In this document: piece after piece, positions 52,125 through 61,369 of the stretch
Layout: the number at the start of each line of letters is the position of its first letter
Numbering within the stretch: the first letter of the stretch is position 1
Assembly: GCF_900115755.1 (NCBI RefSeq)
Contig: NZ_FOXQ01000013.1
Coordinates: 83,696 to 147,695, forward strand
Reading direction: 5' to 3'
Source: Parafilimonas terrae
Lineage (GTDB): Bacteria; Bacteroidota; Bacteroidia; Chitinophagales; Chitinophagaceae
Length of the DNA: 64,000 nucleotides
Notes under the pieces: model-generated
The model's input: only the letters and a program-made list of their open reading frames with translations
What the model was told of the DNA's origin: nothing
Databases searched by the model: none
Program-made: the position numbers and the translations under genes

Positions 52125-52652
52125 TTATACAGTTAATTCGTTTTCTGATTGAATTTCCATACCGCGTTTAAATACCTGTGTAATTATAAATACCAGCCCG
52201 GCCATAAAAAGAAAATTATCGGCGTCAATTATTTGCAGCAACTCCCCGCCTGTTCTTTTATTAACAAACCCGGCAAGTATGTTATACAAAAAACCTGTTG
52301 CCCATATTGCAATCAAGGCACTGCTTACCCTGTTTAAAAACTGCATCATTTGCGGCTGAAAAGGGTTGTCCATTTTTAAGTGTGATAACAGGTTCATTAC
52401 CTTTTGCCACACCTGTGCTTTTAAGGCGGCAATACTAAACAGAAAGATTACAGCCAGGTAATAAGCCCATTCACCATAAGCCTTTAACTGATGCAGGTCT
52501 AAGCCTTTATAAAGATTTTTGGCAGCATCCGGATTGTAAAAGCTTACGATAAAAGAAATAATAATGCTGCCAGCCTCTATAGAAAAACCTATAAAAGCCA
52601 GCAATGCAAGTAGTCTTAAAACCTGCAGTATTACGGTTGTTTTAATTTTCAT
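52125..52652 (-). CDS. DUF2975 family membrane protein (first copy of a pair)
   Basis: 175 residues, four membrane helices, ending ITQVFKRGMEIQSENELTV. It is the first gene of the DUF2975-XRE-DUF2975 cassette. It shares the family pattern with the copy at 51333 (LRLLALLAFIGFSIEAGSII at the N-terminus), so the two look like an old duplication around the regulator. Function unknown. Confidence 0.87.
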   Translation of the reverse strand: MKIKTTVILQVLRLLALLAFIGFSIEAGSIIISFIVSFYNPDAAKNLYKGLDLHQLKAYGEWAYYLAVIFLFSIAALKAQVWQKVMNLLSHLKMDNPFQPQMMQFLNRVSSALIAIWATGFLYNILAGFVNKRTGGELLQIIDADNFLFMAGLVFIITQVFKRGMEIQSENELTV

Positions 52653-52744
52653 GATTCAGTATTTAAAGCGCAAATATCAATATATTTTTATCGAAAAACA
52701 ATAAAAATATATTTTTTTTCAAAAAATTTTACAAACCTGGCCAG

Positions 52745-52776
52745 TTTGGGCTTTACAATGCATTATGCTTAATTTG
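52745..52776 (+). promoter_or_regulatory. Promoter of the hotdog thioesterase, near-leaderless
   Basis: TTTG (52745-52748), 20 bases, then TTAATTTG (52769-52776), one mismatch from TAnnTTTG. The ATG is at 52781, so the mRNA would have almost no leader. Confidence 0.5.
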
Positions 52777-52780
52777 CGGA

Positions 52781-53215
52781 ATGAGTATCTGGTACAATAA
52801 AGAAATTACTATAAATGATTTCGAGGGATGGAGCAGGAACACACTTGCAGACCACCTCGGCATACAATTTACGGAGCTTGGAAAAGATTACCTCAAAGCA
52901 ACTATGCCTGTTGATGAGCGCACGCATCAACCTTATGGTTTATTGCATGGCGGTGCATCGGCAGCGCTGGCCGAAACATTAGGCAGTGTATGTTCTGCAT
53001 TAGTAATAAACAGGAAGAAGTTTATATGTGTGGGTATAGAAATAAATGCCAATCATATACGCAGCATTAAATCAGGCATTGTTACCGGCACTTCCACACC
53101 TGTGCATATTGGTGGCAGCACGCACGTTTGGGATATTCGCATACACGATGAACATAACAGGCTTATCTGCATCAGCAGGTTAACGGTGGCTGTTTTAAAG
53201 AAGCTGCAAGAATAA
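52781..53215 (+). CDS. Hotdog-fold thioesterase (PaaI/MenI-like)
   Basis: 144 residues. LADHLGIQFTELGKDYLKAT, then PYGLLHGGASAALAETLGS with the HGG active-site loop, then GIEINANHIRSIKSGIVTGT fit the PaaI/YdiI hotdog family. Such enzymes release CoA from aryl- or 1,4-dihydroxynaphthoyl-CoA. MenI activity is unlikely to be needed in a cell using the futalosine pathway, so a phenylacetyl-CoA or general role is more probable. It starts almost at the predicted transcription start. Confidence 0.87.
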   Translation: MSIWYNKEITINDFEGWSRNTLADHLGIQFTELGKDYLKATMPVDERTHQPYGLLHGGASAALAETLGSVCSALVINRKKFICVGIEINANHIRSIKSGIVTGTSTPVHIGGSTHVWDIRIHDEHNRLICISRLTVAVLKKLQE

Positions 53216-53289
53216 TAAGCTTTCCGGGCGGCCCGCGATAGCGGTCTGACCAAAATACAAAAAAGTATGAATGTAATCTTTCAAACATC

Positions 53290-53315
53290 CATCAGACCGG
53301 CTTCGCCGTGCCGAT
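53290..53315 (-). repeat. 26-base dispersed repeat, family B (copy 2)
   Basis: Reverse complement identical over 26 bases to 45256-45281. Upstream at 53240-53249 the arm GCGGTCTGA pairs with TCAGACCGG(C) inside the repeat, so the whole 53236-53315 segment can form one stem-loop. Confidence 0.9.
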
Positions 53316-53326
53316 GAGATTCTTTT

Positions 53327-53366
53327 AGCCACAGATGCACGGATAAAAATCTGTGCATCTGTGGCT
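53327..53366. repeat. Dispersed hairpin repeat, family A (copy 2)
   Basis: 18-base arms with one mismatch (53327-53344 with 53349-53366, loop AAAA). Related to 11735-11768. With the family B repeat it fills the gap between two convergent genes and may end transcription in both directions. Confidence 0.88.
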
Positions 53367-53464
53367 GATAAATTCTTTATTATATCCTTTTGGATTCAGA
53401 TGGAATAAAGATTCATTTATTTGTGATGATCTGCGTTATCTGTGAGAAAACCAATTTAGAGCTG

Positions 53465-55834
53465 CTAAGATTTCTCAGCTTTATTAAATAGACAATCTAC
53501 TCTTAAAGTTACGCCATATACCGCAGGGTCGCCAAGATGTGCAGCGCCAAAATCATACGCATAATCCACATAATGTTTATTGAAAATATTTCTGCCCCAT
53601 ACATAAAAACCAATCTTGGAAAAATTAACGCCGGCCTGCACATTTACAAGGTTATAGCCATTTTGTTTTAACTGGTTGGCAAGATCAAAATATTGTTTGC
53701 CAACATACATCCACTCAGCTCTTGCCGTTGCCGTAACTGTTTTATTAAACGCATAACTGTATTGGGCTGCAAGGCAGGATGTTACATTGGGCGTATATAC
53801 CTGTTTATTGCCATCAAGTTTTACAGATTCTCCATTGGAAGCAATGTTTAAAGATGTATAATGCGCATCTGTATAACCCAAACTATAATTTATAGTAAGG
53901 CCTTTTACAGGCTTTGCACGCACTTCGGCCTCTGCTCCTTTTGTAACAAGCTTGCCTGCATTTTTTGTTACGGTAATTGCATCAGGTAAAATAAGCGTTG
54001 GCACCTGTGCATCTGTTATATTGGTATAAAATGCAGCAATGTTTAACTGTAGTTTTTTATCAAGAAGATCATTTTTCAAACCTATTTCATAATTATTACT
54101 ATGCTCAGGTTTATAAATAAATAAAGGAGGCTGAGACGGATCGGAAGAAAGCTGGCTTATGCCACCGGGCCTGAAGCCTTTACTAAATGTAGCATACGCC
54201 AATTGCTGCTGGTTTATTTGATAGGACACGCTAACCCTTGGTGAAAAAGCGCTGAAATGTGCAATGGCAGCCGTATCAGGCTGCGTTATCATTGCATCTG
54301 CCCCATCCGGTTGAAAAGCGCCTTCCACATTTTGTTTTTTATGTTCATAATCATAGCGGGCGCCAAGCGTTATCAAAAGATCATTCGTTACCGCATAACT
54401 TGCCTGCGCATAAGCTGCAAGCCCGTAACCTTTTAATATATTGGTATTAATGCTTGAAAAATCTGTGAGCGGCGAACCAACTGCAGCAGCATCTTTACCA
54501 AAATGAGTACCTTGTTTTACAGGATTGTTTTGAATAAATCCATATAAACCTCCAAGCCATTTGAATTTGCTGTTGCCTGATGGAGAACTGAAACGAAATT
54601 CCTGCGTTCCTACTTTTACATTGTTCCATTTATTGCCATAATTATTGATGATGGAAACTGCATCGATGGGTGAAAAATCTCCATCCAACGGATCAGTATA
54701 ATAGCGGTAATTATTCTGATAAGCAGTTTGCGATGTAAAGTTGAATGCATGGCCTGTATAGTTTACACTTAAAGAAGCATTAAAGGTTTTATCATGCATA
54801 ACAGATGTTGCATCCTGGTTAATTACATAATGGTTTTTCAAAGCTTCATCCATACTGGAAACAAGTTGAAAAGGGCCATGATTATTTACGTCTAAATATT
54901 TTGCATTCAGTGTAAAGCTAAGTTTATCGCTGGCCAGGTATTTAATAAAATAATTGCCCATCCAGCTATGCTGCTTATCAAATTTTGAATCGTTATAGGC
55001 ATTGGTATAAAAGCCATTGCGGCCTTCATACATACCGCTGGCGCCTATGAATAATTTATTGCTGATAACAGGCAATGAGAACCCCGCATTATATTGCTGC
55101 AAACCAAACTTGCCTGCATTTATTTCAGCAAAAACCCTTGCCGTATTCGTTGGTTTTTTTGTAATGATATTGATAATACCGCCCGTTGAATTACGGCCAT
55201 ATAAACTGCCCTGTGGCCCGCGCAATACTTCAATACGTTCCACATCAAGCAGGCGGGCAATATAAGTATCGAGGCCAAACTGGTTTACGCCATCAATATA
55301 TGTTGCAACAGCAGGATCGTAAGACGTAGTGGTAATGCCGCGGATAGAAGTAATGTTCCTGTTATCTCCGGGATTGGAAACATACATATCCGGCACAATG
55401 GCCGTTAATTGTTTTGTATTCCACAATTTATAATCGGCAATATCTTTAGCGCTTAAAGCCGTTATGCTTAATGGTATTTTCTGCACATCCTGCTCCGTTT
55501 TTTCTGTTGATACCACCACATCATCCAGTTTATTTACAGATGGAGCAAGTTTTATATTAACCGTGGTATCATTTAAAAAAGAGATGTTTTGTATGATGGT
55601 TGCATAGCCGGTATGTGAAACCTGTAATGTATATTTTCCTTTGTTTAAAGAAAGCATTGTATTGCCCGATGCTCCTGTAACAACATTCATATTAGAATTA
55701 AGTACGTAAATACTGCAATCCGGAAGTTGCTGATTTTGTTCATCGTAAACTTTTACTGTTACCTGTTTGGCTTGAGCGTTTAATAAAAAAGGAAAAGCAA
55801 TAATTGCAAGGCAAATAAGAAAAGAATATTTCAT
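53465..55834 (-). CDS. TonB-dependent receptor
   Basis: 789 residues: signal peptide (MKYSFLICLAIIAFPFLLNA), carboxypeptidase-regulatory-like domain (about 23-97), plug (IPLSITALSAKDIADYKLWN, RIEVLRGPQGSLYGRNSTGG, INIITKKP) and a barrel whose end (YVWGRNIFNKHYVDYAYDFG) is typical of receptors for iron complexes or small organic molecules. ITSIRGITTTSYDPAVATYI marks it as the FecA/sterol-like class with a clear RGI motif. No SusD partner or sigma/anti-sigma pair adjoins it; substrate unknown. Confidence 0.9.
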   Translation of the reverse strand: MKYSFLICLAIIAFPFLLNAQAKQVTVKVYDEQNQQLPDCSIYVLNSNMNVVTGASGNTMLSLNKGKYTLQVSHTGYATIIQNISFLNDTTVNIKLAPSVNKLDDVVVSTEKTEQDVQKIPLSITALSAKDIADYKLWNTKQLTAIVPDMYVSNPGDNRNITSIRGITTTSYDPAVATYIDGVNQFGLDTYIARLLDVERIEVLRGPQGSLYGRNSTGGIINIITKKPTNTARVFAEINAGKFGLQQYNAGFSLPVISNKLFIGASGMYEGRNGFYTNAYNDSKFDKQHSWMGNYFIKYLASDKLSFTLNAKYLDVNNHGPFQLVSSMDEALKNHYVINQDATSVMHDKTFNASLSVNYTGHAFNFTSQTAYQNNYRYYTDPLDGDFSPIDAVSIINNYGNKWNNVKVGTQEFRFSSPSGNSKFKWLGGLYGFIQNNPVKQGTHFGKDAAAVGSPLTDFSSINTNILKGYGLAAYAQASYAVTNDLLITLGARYDYEHKKQNVEGAFQPDGADAMITQPDTAAIAHFSAFSPRVSVSYQINQQQLAYATFSKGFRPGGISQLSSDPSQPPLFIYKPEHSNNYEIGLKNDLLDKKLQLNIAAFYTNITDAQVPTLILPDAITVTKNAGKLVTKGAEAEVRAKPVKGLTINYSLGYTDAHYTSLNIASNGESVKLDGNKQVYTPNVTSCLAAQYSYAFNKTVTATARAEWMYVGKQYFDLANQLKQNGYNLVNVQAGVNFSKIGFYVWGRNIFNKHYVDYAYDFGAAHLGDPAVYGVTLRVDCLFNKAEKS

Positions 55835-56029
55835 GAATGAAGTGCTTACTCAATTATAAAAAAATAATGATGCGTGTAAAAGTACAAGCTTGATTAACAC
55901 CTTTATCTGCTAATGAGCAATTACAGAAATTATATATATTTCTTTAACAATTACCTGGTGGTTGTGCCATTTTTCGCATTTGAAATAAACATCTCAATCA
56001 ATTTTATTTAAAAACAAAACATTTATAAA

Positions 56030-56059
56030 TTAGCTGGTTAAACGCATTAAACCAGCTAA
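56030..56059 (+). promoter_or_regulatory. Perfect hairpin just before the Roco-TIR start codon
   Basis: A 10-bp perfect inverted repeat (56030-56039 with 56050-56059, loop of ten) ends three bases before the ATG at 56063. It could hide the translation start or be an operator; no Shine-Dalgarno lies outside it. Confidence 0.7.
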
Positions 56060-56062
56060 CCT

Positions 56063-59000
56063 ATGAGCAGTTATAATATTTCGCCTGCCGAACAGCTTAT
56101 TGAGCAGAATATCAGGAACAGGTCAAAATTATTAGACCTTGGCAATTGCAGCCTGCACGATAAATCGCCGGAATTATTCCTGTTGCAAAAATGCGATCAC
56201 ATTGAAACGCTCAGTTTAGGCACTTACTATTACATAAACGACAAACCGGTATTATCAGCAAACAAAGAGAGGCCGAATTTATTTAACAACATTCCAGAGT
56301 CACTGCCTGTATCAATCAAAGAGCTATACATAAATGAAACAAAGATTAGAGATATATCAAAACTCGCTCAATATAAAAACCTCACGCATTTTGATGGCTT
56401 TGGAAATAATATTGCACAAATAACCATAAGTGATGAACTTCCTAACCTCATTTCGCTGGGATTAAGCAATAATGATTTGAATGTTACAGATCAATTAGAA
56501 CTTTTTCCCAACCTTAAATACCTCTATATCGGCAATAACAGGATATCATTCTTCAAAAAAAACCTGAAAGATATTCTTCCTTATCTCGAAGTGCTGTATA
56601 TGTATGGAAACTACATGACCAATATTTCCTTTCTTCAACATCACCATTCAATTAAAAAACTTGATCTGAGCAATAATGAGCTAACAGATATTAATGTGCT
56701 TGAAGACTTATTTAATCTTGAACAACTTGAAATAGGGAAAAACCCGGCAACAAGGGAAATGCCCAAGGAAGTTTTGCAATCAAGAAACGCGGCTGAAATA
56801 AGAAGCCTTATAAAAAAGATTTCACTGCCACAGTTACTTATAGAAGACAGCAAACCAAAAGAACAAAAGTTTTTAGACCTGGGAAATTGCGGGTTAACAG
56901 ATAATTCTCACGAGCTTAAATTACTTGCACAATGCAACCATTTAACAGGCCTGAGCCTTGGAATGGCGTATTATGATGAAGCGGGTAAATACATTGAAAG
57001 CAGCAACAGGCAATTAACCAATATTTTCAATGCAGTGCCGGCAACTTTACCACCTGCACTTACCGGGCTGCAAATAAGAAATACCGTTATACAAAATATT
57101 TCCAACGTAAATCACCTGTCATCGTTAATGCTGCTCGATTTAAGTAATAATAAAATAAAAAGCATTGAAAATATAGAGCAGCTCAATTCATTACATGAAC
57201 TGGCATTGCATGGTAATGAAATTACAGGTATTAATGATGTTCAGTTTCCGCCCAACTTAAAAACCCTGCACCTGAGTTATAATAAAATCACCAGCATTGA
57301 TGGAATAGAAGCATGTAAAAACCTTGACAGCCTTATCATATATAGCAATCAAATCAGCAAGTTGCAGCCTGTAATAAAACTGCCTTCGCTAAAAACGCTT
57401 AACATACAAGGCAATCCCATTACCGATTGTCCTTCGGATGTATGGATAGATAACGACATTAGCCAGATAAGAGCGTATTTCAATGAAATGAGCGCTTCTA
57501 AAAACATAAGCGCTTCGCCGGAGTTTCCTGAAACATTTACTGCGGAAAAGATTGCCGCCGATGAAGAAATACTTGATGTAAAACTTATTATACTTGGCAA
57601 CAGCAATGTGGGTAAAACCAATTTGGTTAATTATCTTGAAACCGGAGAATGCCTTAAAAAAAGAAATTCAACACATGGGTTTGAGGTAAAAAGATGGAAG
57701 CCTGATATTGTCAAATACCCGCAGTTAAAAAATGTTGAAGTAAGTATATGGGATTTTGGCGGGCAGGAATATTATCATGACACTTATAAATTATTTCTTA
57801 GCAATAACGCTGTTTATGTGGTTATGTGGAGCGCAGATTCTGATTTCAGTGATAAAAAAGAAGAGGTTTTACATGATGACAAGCCAAAGCAGGTAATAGA
57901 ACATTTTGAACTGGCTTATTGGTTAGATACTGTAAAAAGCTTTAGAAATGATATTAATAATACGCCCTTATTGGTTGTGCAAAACAAAGTTGATGACCTG
58001 CAGCAAAAAAGAAGGATAGCGCAGGATATTCATTCAGAATATGGCATAGATGAATCATTTCACATAAGCCTGCTGAACGGCAGCACGCAACCCGGTACAA
58101 TACATGCAAGGAACCTGCAGGGCTTTACCGATTATTTAGCGGAACAACTGCATGAGCTGGCTATAAAAAACAAGCACGCACAATTTTCAGAAGACTTTAA
58201 ATATATACGTCAGGAAGTATTAAACCTTAATGAAGAGGGCAAGCCTTCTATTTTTGGTAATGAAGATGAACTCTATATTGATAAGCAAACATTTTATGAT
58301 ATATGCAAAAAAAGCAGGCCGGGCATAAATCCTGAACATTATCCTGTATGGCTTTACAACAGCGGCGCATTAATATATTTTGAAAAAAACAACTTGCTCA
58401 ACGACCGGATTTTTATTAACCCACGAAAGCTGTCTGAAAAAATATATAATGTTTTAAACAACAATGTGCTGAAGAATTATGGAGAAATTCTGATAGATGA
58501 TGACCTTAAAAAAAATCAGTTGATTATTGATGTAATGATAAGCCTCGGCATTTTATATCCCCATCCGGCCAAAAGCACCACGCATTACCTGGCACCGCAA
58601 TATTTGCCGGAAGATCATCCCATAGAAGACCTGTTTAAAATTGCATCTTCCAATGCCTGGCAGGATTCGTATTGGATAAAAGTGCCGATATTTTTTTATA
58701 AAAAACTAATGCATCATTTGCTGCTGTGTTTTATTGCAGATGATAGTATTGAAGCCCGTTACTTCTGGAAAAACGGAATTATGATCTTAAAGAAAAATAA
58801 TATCAATAATGGACAGGTTGTTTTAATAAAAGGCTTATTTCCTTCAGAAAAGAAAGGTATAATACAAATCAGCGTGGAAGACAACAGCAGCGATCTTCAA
58901 AAAGAGATTTTTGAAAAGATATACAGCTTTACAATGAACAATAACGAAGCTGCGCAAGGCACTGCAAACACTGATCAACAAAATTATTTTTTGGAAAAAC

Positions 59001-59611
59001 TGGAGCTATCGGTTGATAAAATGGAATATATAAAATATAACCGGTTAAAGGAACTTGCAGTTTCTTCAATTAATGATACCGATAATGAATTGCTTAAATT
59101 TAAACACATTGTTCCTTTTGAAGTAAAGGGCACAATGCCTAAGAATATATTTGTATCTTATTCTCATAACAACACCATTTGGCTTGCCAAAATACGCAAC
59201 CATCTTGCAGGCTTAAGAAGAAGCAATTACATAAAAGAATGGACTGACCAGGAGATTATGGCCGGTGATAAATGGGATTTAAAAATTAAGGAACAACTTA
59301 AAAAGGCGGACATTTTTATTTTATTGTTATCTGCAGATTTTATTGCTTCGGAATATATATGGCAAACAGAATTAAAAGAGGCTATACAATCTAAAAAAAC
59401 AATCATCCCTATTTATATTGAATCATGCGATTTTACGGCATCTCCATTTATACAAGGAGAAAAAATAAGTGATTTTGAAATTGTGCCCAAGTACGAAAAT
59501 CATTTAAAACCTGTTAGCCTATGGGCTAATGAAGCAGAAGCTTTATCGGTTATTGCAATGAAAATAAGACAGGTGATAGAAGAGAAAGATAAACCGCAAA
59601 GAGCTATATAA
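56063..59611 (+). CDS. LRR-Roc-COR-TIR protein (Roco family with TIR effector)
   Basis: 1182 residues. Two similar leucine-rich modules (about 17-245 and 268-475) each begin with LDLGNCxLxDxSxEL and later LSLG.YY and LP..L..L.I..T.I..IS, showing an internal duplication. A Roc GTPase follows: GNSNVGKT (512-519), DFGGQEYYHD (from 564) and NKVD (641-644). A COR-like region runs to about 900. A TIR domain closes the protein: KNIFVSYSHN (from 1027), IKEWTDQEIMAGDKW, and SEYIWQTELKEA with Glu1103 at the NADase catalytic position. Bacterial TIR domains of this kind cleave NAD. A defence or self-killing role triggered through the LRR/GTPase is inferred. It stands alone. Confidence 0.92.
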   Translation: MSSYNISPAEQLIEQNIRNRSKLLDLGNCSLHDKSPELFLLQKCDHIETLSLGTYYYINDKPVLSANKERPNLFNNIPESLPVSIKELYINETKIRDISKLAQYKNLTHFDGFGNNIAQITISDELPNLISLGLSNNDLNVTDQLELFPNLKYLYIGNNRISFFKKNLKDILPYLEVLYMYGNYMTNISFLQHHHSIKKLDLSNNELTDINVLEDLFNLEQLEIGKNPATREMPKEVLQSRNAAEIRSLIKKISLPQLLIEDSKPKEQKFLDLGNCGLTDNSHELKLLAQCNHLTGLSLGMAYYDEAGKYIESSNRQLTNIFNAVPATLPPALTGLQIRNTVIQNISNVNHLSSLMLLDLSNNKIKSIENIEQLNSLHELALHGNEITGINDVQFPPNLKTLHLSYNKITSIDGIEACKNLDSLIIYSNQISKLQPVIKLPSLKTLNIQGNPITDCPSDVWIDNDISQIRAYFNEMSASKNISASPEFPETFTAEKIAADEEILDVKLIILGNSNVGKTNLVNYLETGECLKKRNSTHGFEVKRWKPDIVKYPQLKNVEVSIWDFGGQEYYHDTYKLFLSNNAVYVVMWSADSDFSDKKEEVLHDDKPKQVIEHFELAYWLDTVKSFRNDINNTPLLVVQNKVDDLQQKRRIAQDIHSEYGIDESFHISLLNGSTQPGTIHARNLQGFTDYLAEQLHELAIKNKHAQFSEDFKYIRQEVLNLNEEGKPSIFGNEDELYIDKQTFYDICKKSRPGINPEHYPVWLYNSGALIYFEKNNLLNDRIFINPRKLSEKIYNVLNNNVLKNYGEILIDDDLKKNQLIIDVMISLGILYPHPAKSTTHYLAPQYLPEDHPIEDLFKIASSNAWQDSYWIKVPIFFYKKLMHHLLLCFIADDSIEARYFWKNGIMILKKNNINNGQVVLIKGLFPSEKKGIIQISVEDNSSDLQKEIFEKIYSFTMNNNEAAQGTANTDQQNYFLEKLELSVDKMEYIKYNRLKELAVSSINDTDNELLKFKHIVPFEVKGTMPKNIFVSYSHNNTIWLAKIRNHLAGLRRSNYIKEWTDQEIMAGDKWDLKIKEQLKKADIFILLLSADFIASEYIWQTELKEAIQSKKTIIPIYIESCDFTASPFIQGEKISDFEIVPKYENHLKPVSLWANEAEALSVIAMKIRQVIEEKDKPQRAI

Positions 59612-59639
59612 TAAACGGCTGATGTAACCTCCCACTTTT

Positions 59640-59657
59640 AGCAGGTGGCTACCTGCT
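59640..59657. terminator. Short hairpin after the Roco-TIR gene
   Basis: 7-bp perfect stem (59640-59646 with 59651-59657, loop GGCT) 29 bases after the stop codon. There is no T tail, so terminator activity is uncertain. Confidence 0.35.
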
Positions 59658-59821
59658 TCATCTGATAAATCGTAACGTTTTATTAAAAAAAAGTGTGGTT
59701 CCTTCAAAAGTTTAAAGAAGTTTAAGGTTATGGTGCAGCCAATTATGCCCCAATCCTGATTTTCGTCATTTTTTACCCTGCGCCAAAAATCTACATTCGC
59801 GCCCTTTAAAATTCACATCGT

Positions 59822-61369
59822 TTGAAACGGACATTTAAATACTACCGCATTATATGGGTTCGCCACGATTTATCTGCCGGCCTTTCTGTTTTTTTAGTAG
59901 CGCTTCCACTTTGTCTTGGCATAGCTTTAGCCTCGGGCGCTCCGCTTTATGCGGGCCTTCTCTCAGGCATCATTGGAGGCATAGTTGCCGGAAGTATCAG
60001 CGGTTCCCAACTGGCAGTTTCAGGACCGGCGGCAGGGCTTACCACGCTGGTGGCATCATCCATTATTTCGTTTGGCGATTATAAAATTTTCCTGCTTACA
60101 GTAATTGTTGCAGGAATTTTTCAGTTATTACTTGGCTTGTTGAAATTAGGAGTAATAGCAAATTATTTTCCTTCTGCTGTAATTAAAGGAATGCTGGCAG
60201 CTATCGGCATTATCCTTATCTCTAAACAAATACCATTGGCTTTGGGATACGACAGGCCAGACTTCTGGACAACCGGTTTTCTTGAATTAGTCTCATCAAA
60301 AAATATTGCAGGACATGTTTCAGAATTTAATCATCACATAACACGCGGCTCAATCATAATTGCAATTGCATCGCTGGCGGTTTTAATTTTATTGCAGCAG
60401 CCGTTTGCAAAAAAGCTAAGGATAATTCCTGCGCCATTGTTTGCTGTTATCACAGGCATATTGATCAATACAGCGCTGAATGCCACTAATACTTTCCATC
60501 TTAAAACCTCACAACTGGTAAATATACCTTCCGATATTTTTGCAAACATTTCGTTCCCGGATATTTCAAAAATATTTTCAAGTATTGAAATATGGAAAGA
60601 TGGAATAACTATAGGTATGCTTGCAACACTGGAGACTTTGCTGTGCATTGAAGCCATTGATAAATTAGACAGGCATAACCGCATAACGCCTGTAAACAGG
60701 GAACTTGTAGCACAAGGCATTGGAAATATAACCTGTGGTTTTTTAGGTGCCATTCCTATAACGGCAGTGGTTGTACGTGGTTCGGCAAATGTGGATGCAG
60801 GTGCAAAAACAAAAATGGCTGCGATAACACATGGTTTATTTTTATTGCTGGCCGTATTGTTTATTCCCTTTTTGCTTAATCAAATACCTTATGCATCACT
60901 GGCGGCTATTCTATTGGTTACAGGATATAACCTTGCAAAGCCAAAACTTTTCAAGAATATGTATAGCCTGGGATGGAAACAATTCCTGCCGTTTATGCTT
61001 ACGATTATTATAATACTTGCAACCGATCTTTTAATTGGTGTAAGCATCGGGCTTTTATTATCGGTATATTTTATTATCCGGAATAATTTTAAAGCTGAAT
61101 ACAGAATTACAAAAACTATTCGCAACGGTATAGAAACAGAACTTATAAAGCTTAACAGTAATGTTACGTTTTTAAATAAGGTAAACCTGAAGAAAGCTTT
61201 AGATAATGTGCCTGAATATAGCATGCTTACCATTGATGGAAGCGAATGCAATTTTATAGACTATGATATTTTAGAGATCATCAGCGAATTTGAAAACAAG
61301 GCAAAAGACAGGCATATAGCGTTACATACCATGGGTATTAAAAAAGTAAATGTAACGGCTATCCATTAA
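59822..61369 (+). CDS. SulP family anion transporter
   Basis: 515 residues. RHDLSAGLSVFLVALPLCLG is the SulP entry motif, then GIIGGIVAGSISGSQLAVSG and PAAGLTTLVASSIISFG, with about ten to twelve further helices, and a C-terminal STAS-like domain (about 430-515). It would carry sulfate, bicarbonate or another anion across the inner membrane. No ATG is available near the conserved N-terminus, so the TTG at 59822 is taken as the start. It overlaps the convergent lysoplasmalogenase gene by four bases. No carbonic anhydrase neighbour supports a bicarbonate role. Confidence 0.9.
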   Translation: MKRTFKYYRIIWVRHDLSAGLSVFLVALPLCLGIALASGAPLYAGLLSGIIGGIVAGSISGSQLAVSGPAAGLTTLVASSIISFGDYKIFLLTVIVAGIFQLLLGLLKLGVIANYFPSAVIKGMLAAIGIILISKQIPLALGYDRPDFWTTGFLELVSSKNIAGHVSEFNHHITRGSIIIAIASLAVLILLQQPFAKKLRIIPAPLFAVITGILINTALNATNTFHLKTSQLVNIPSDIFANISFPDISKIFSSIEIWKDGITIGMLATLETLLCIEAIDKLDRHNRITPVNRELVAQGIGNITCGFLGAIPITAVVVRGSANVDAGAKTKMAAITHGLFLLLAVLFIPFLLNQIPYASLAAILLVTGYNLAKPKLFKNMYSLGWKQFLPFMLTIIIILATDLLIGVSIGLLLSVYFIIRNNFKAEYRITKTIRNGIETELIKLNSNVTFLNKVNLKKALDNVPEYSMLTIDGSECNFIDYDILEIISEFENKAKDRHIALHTMGIKKVNVTAIH

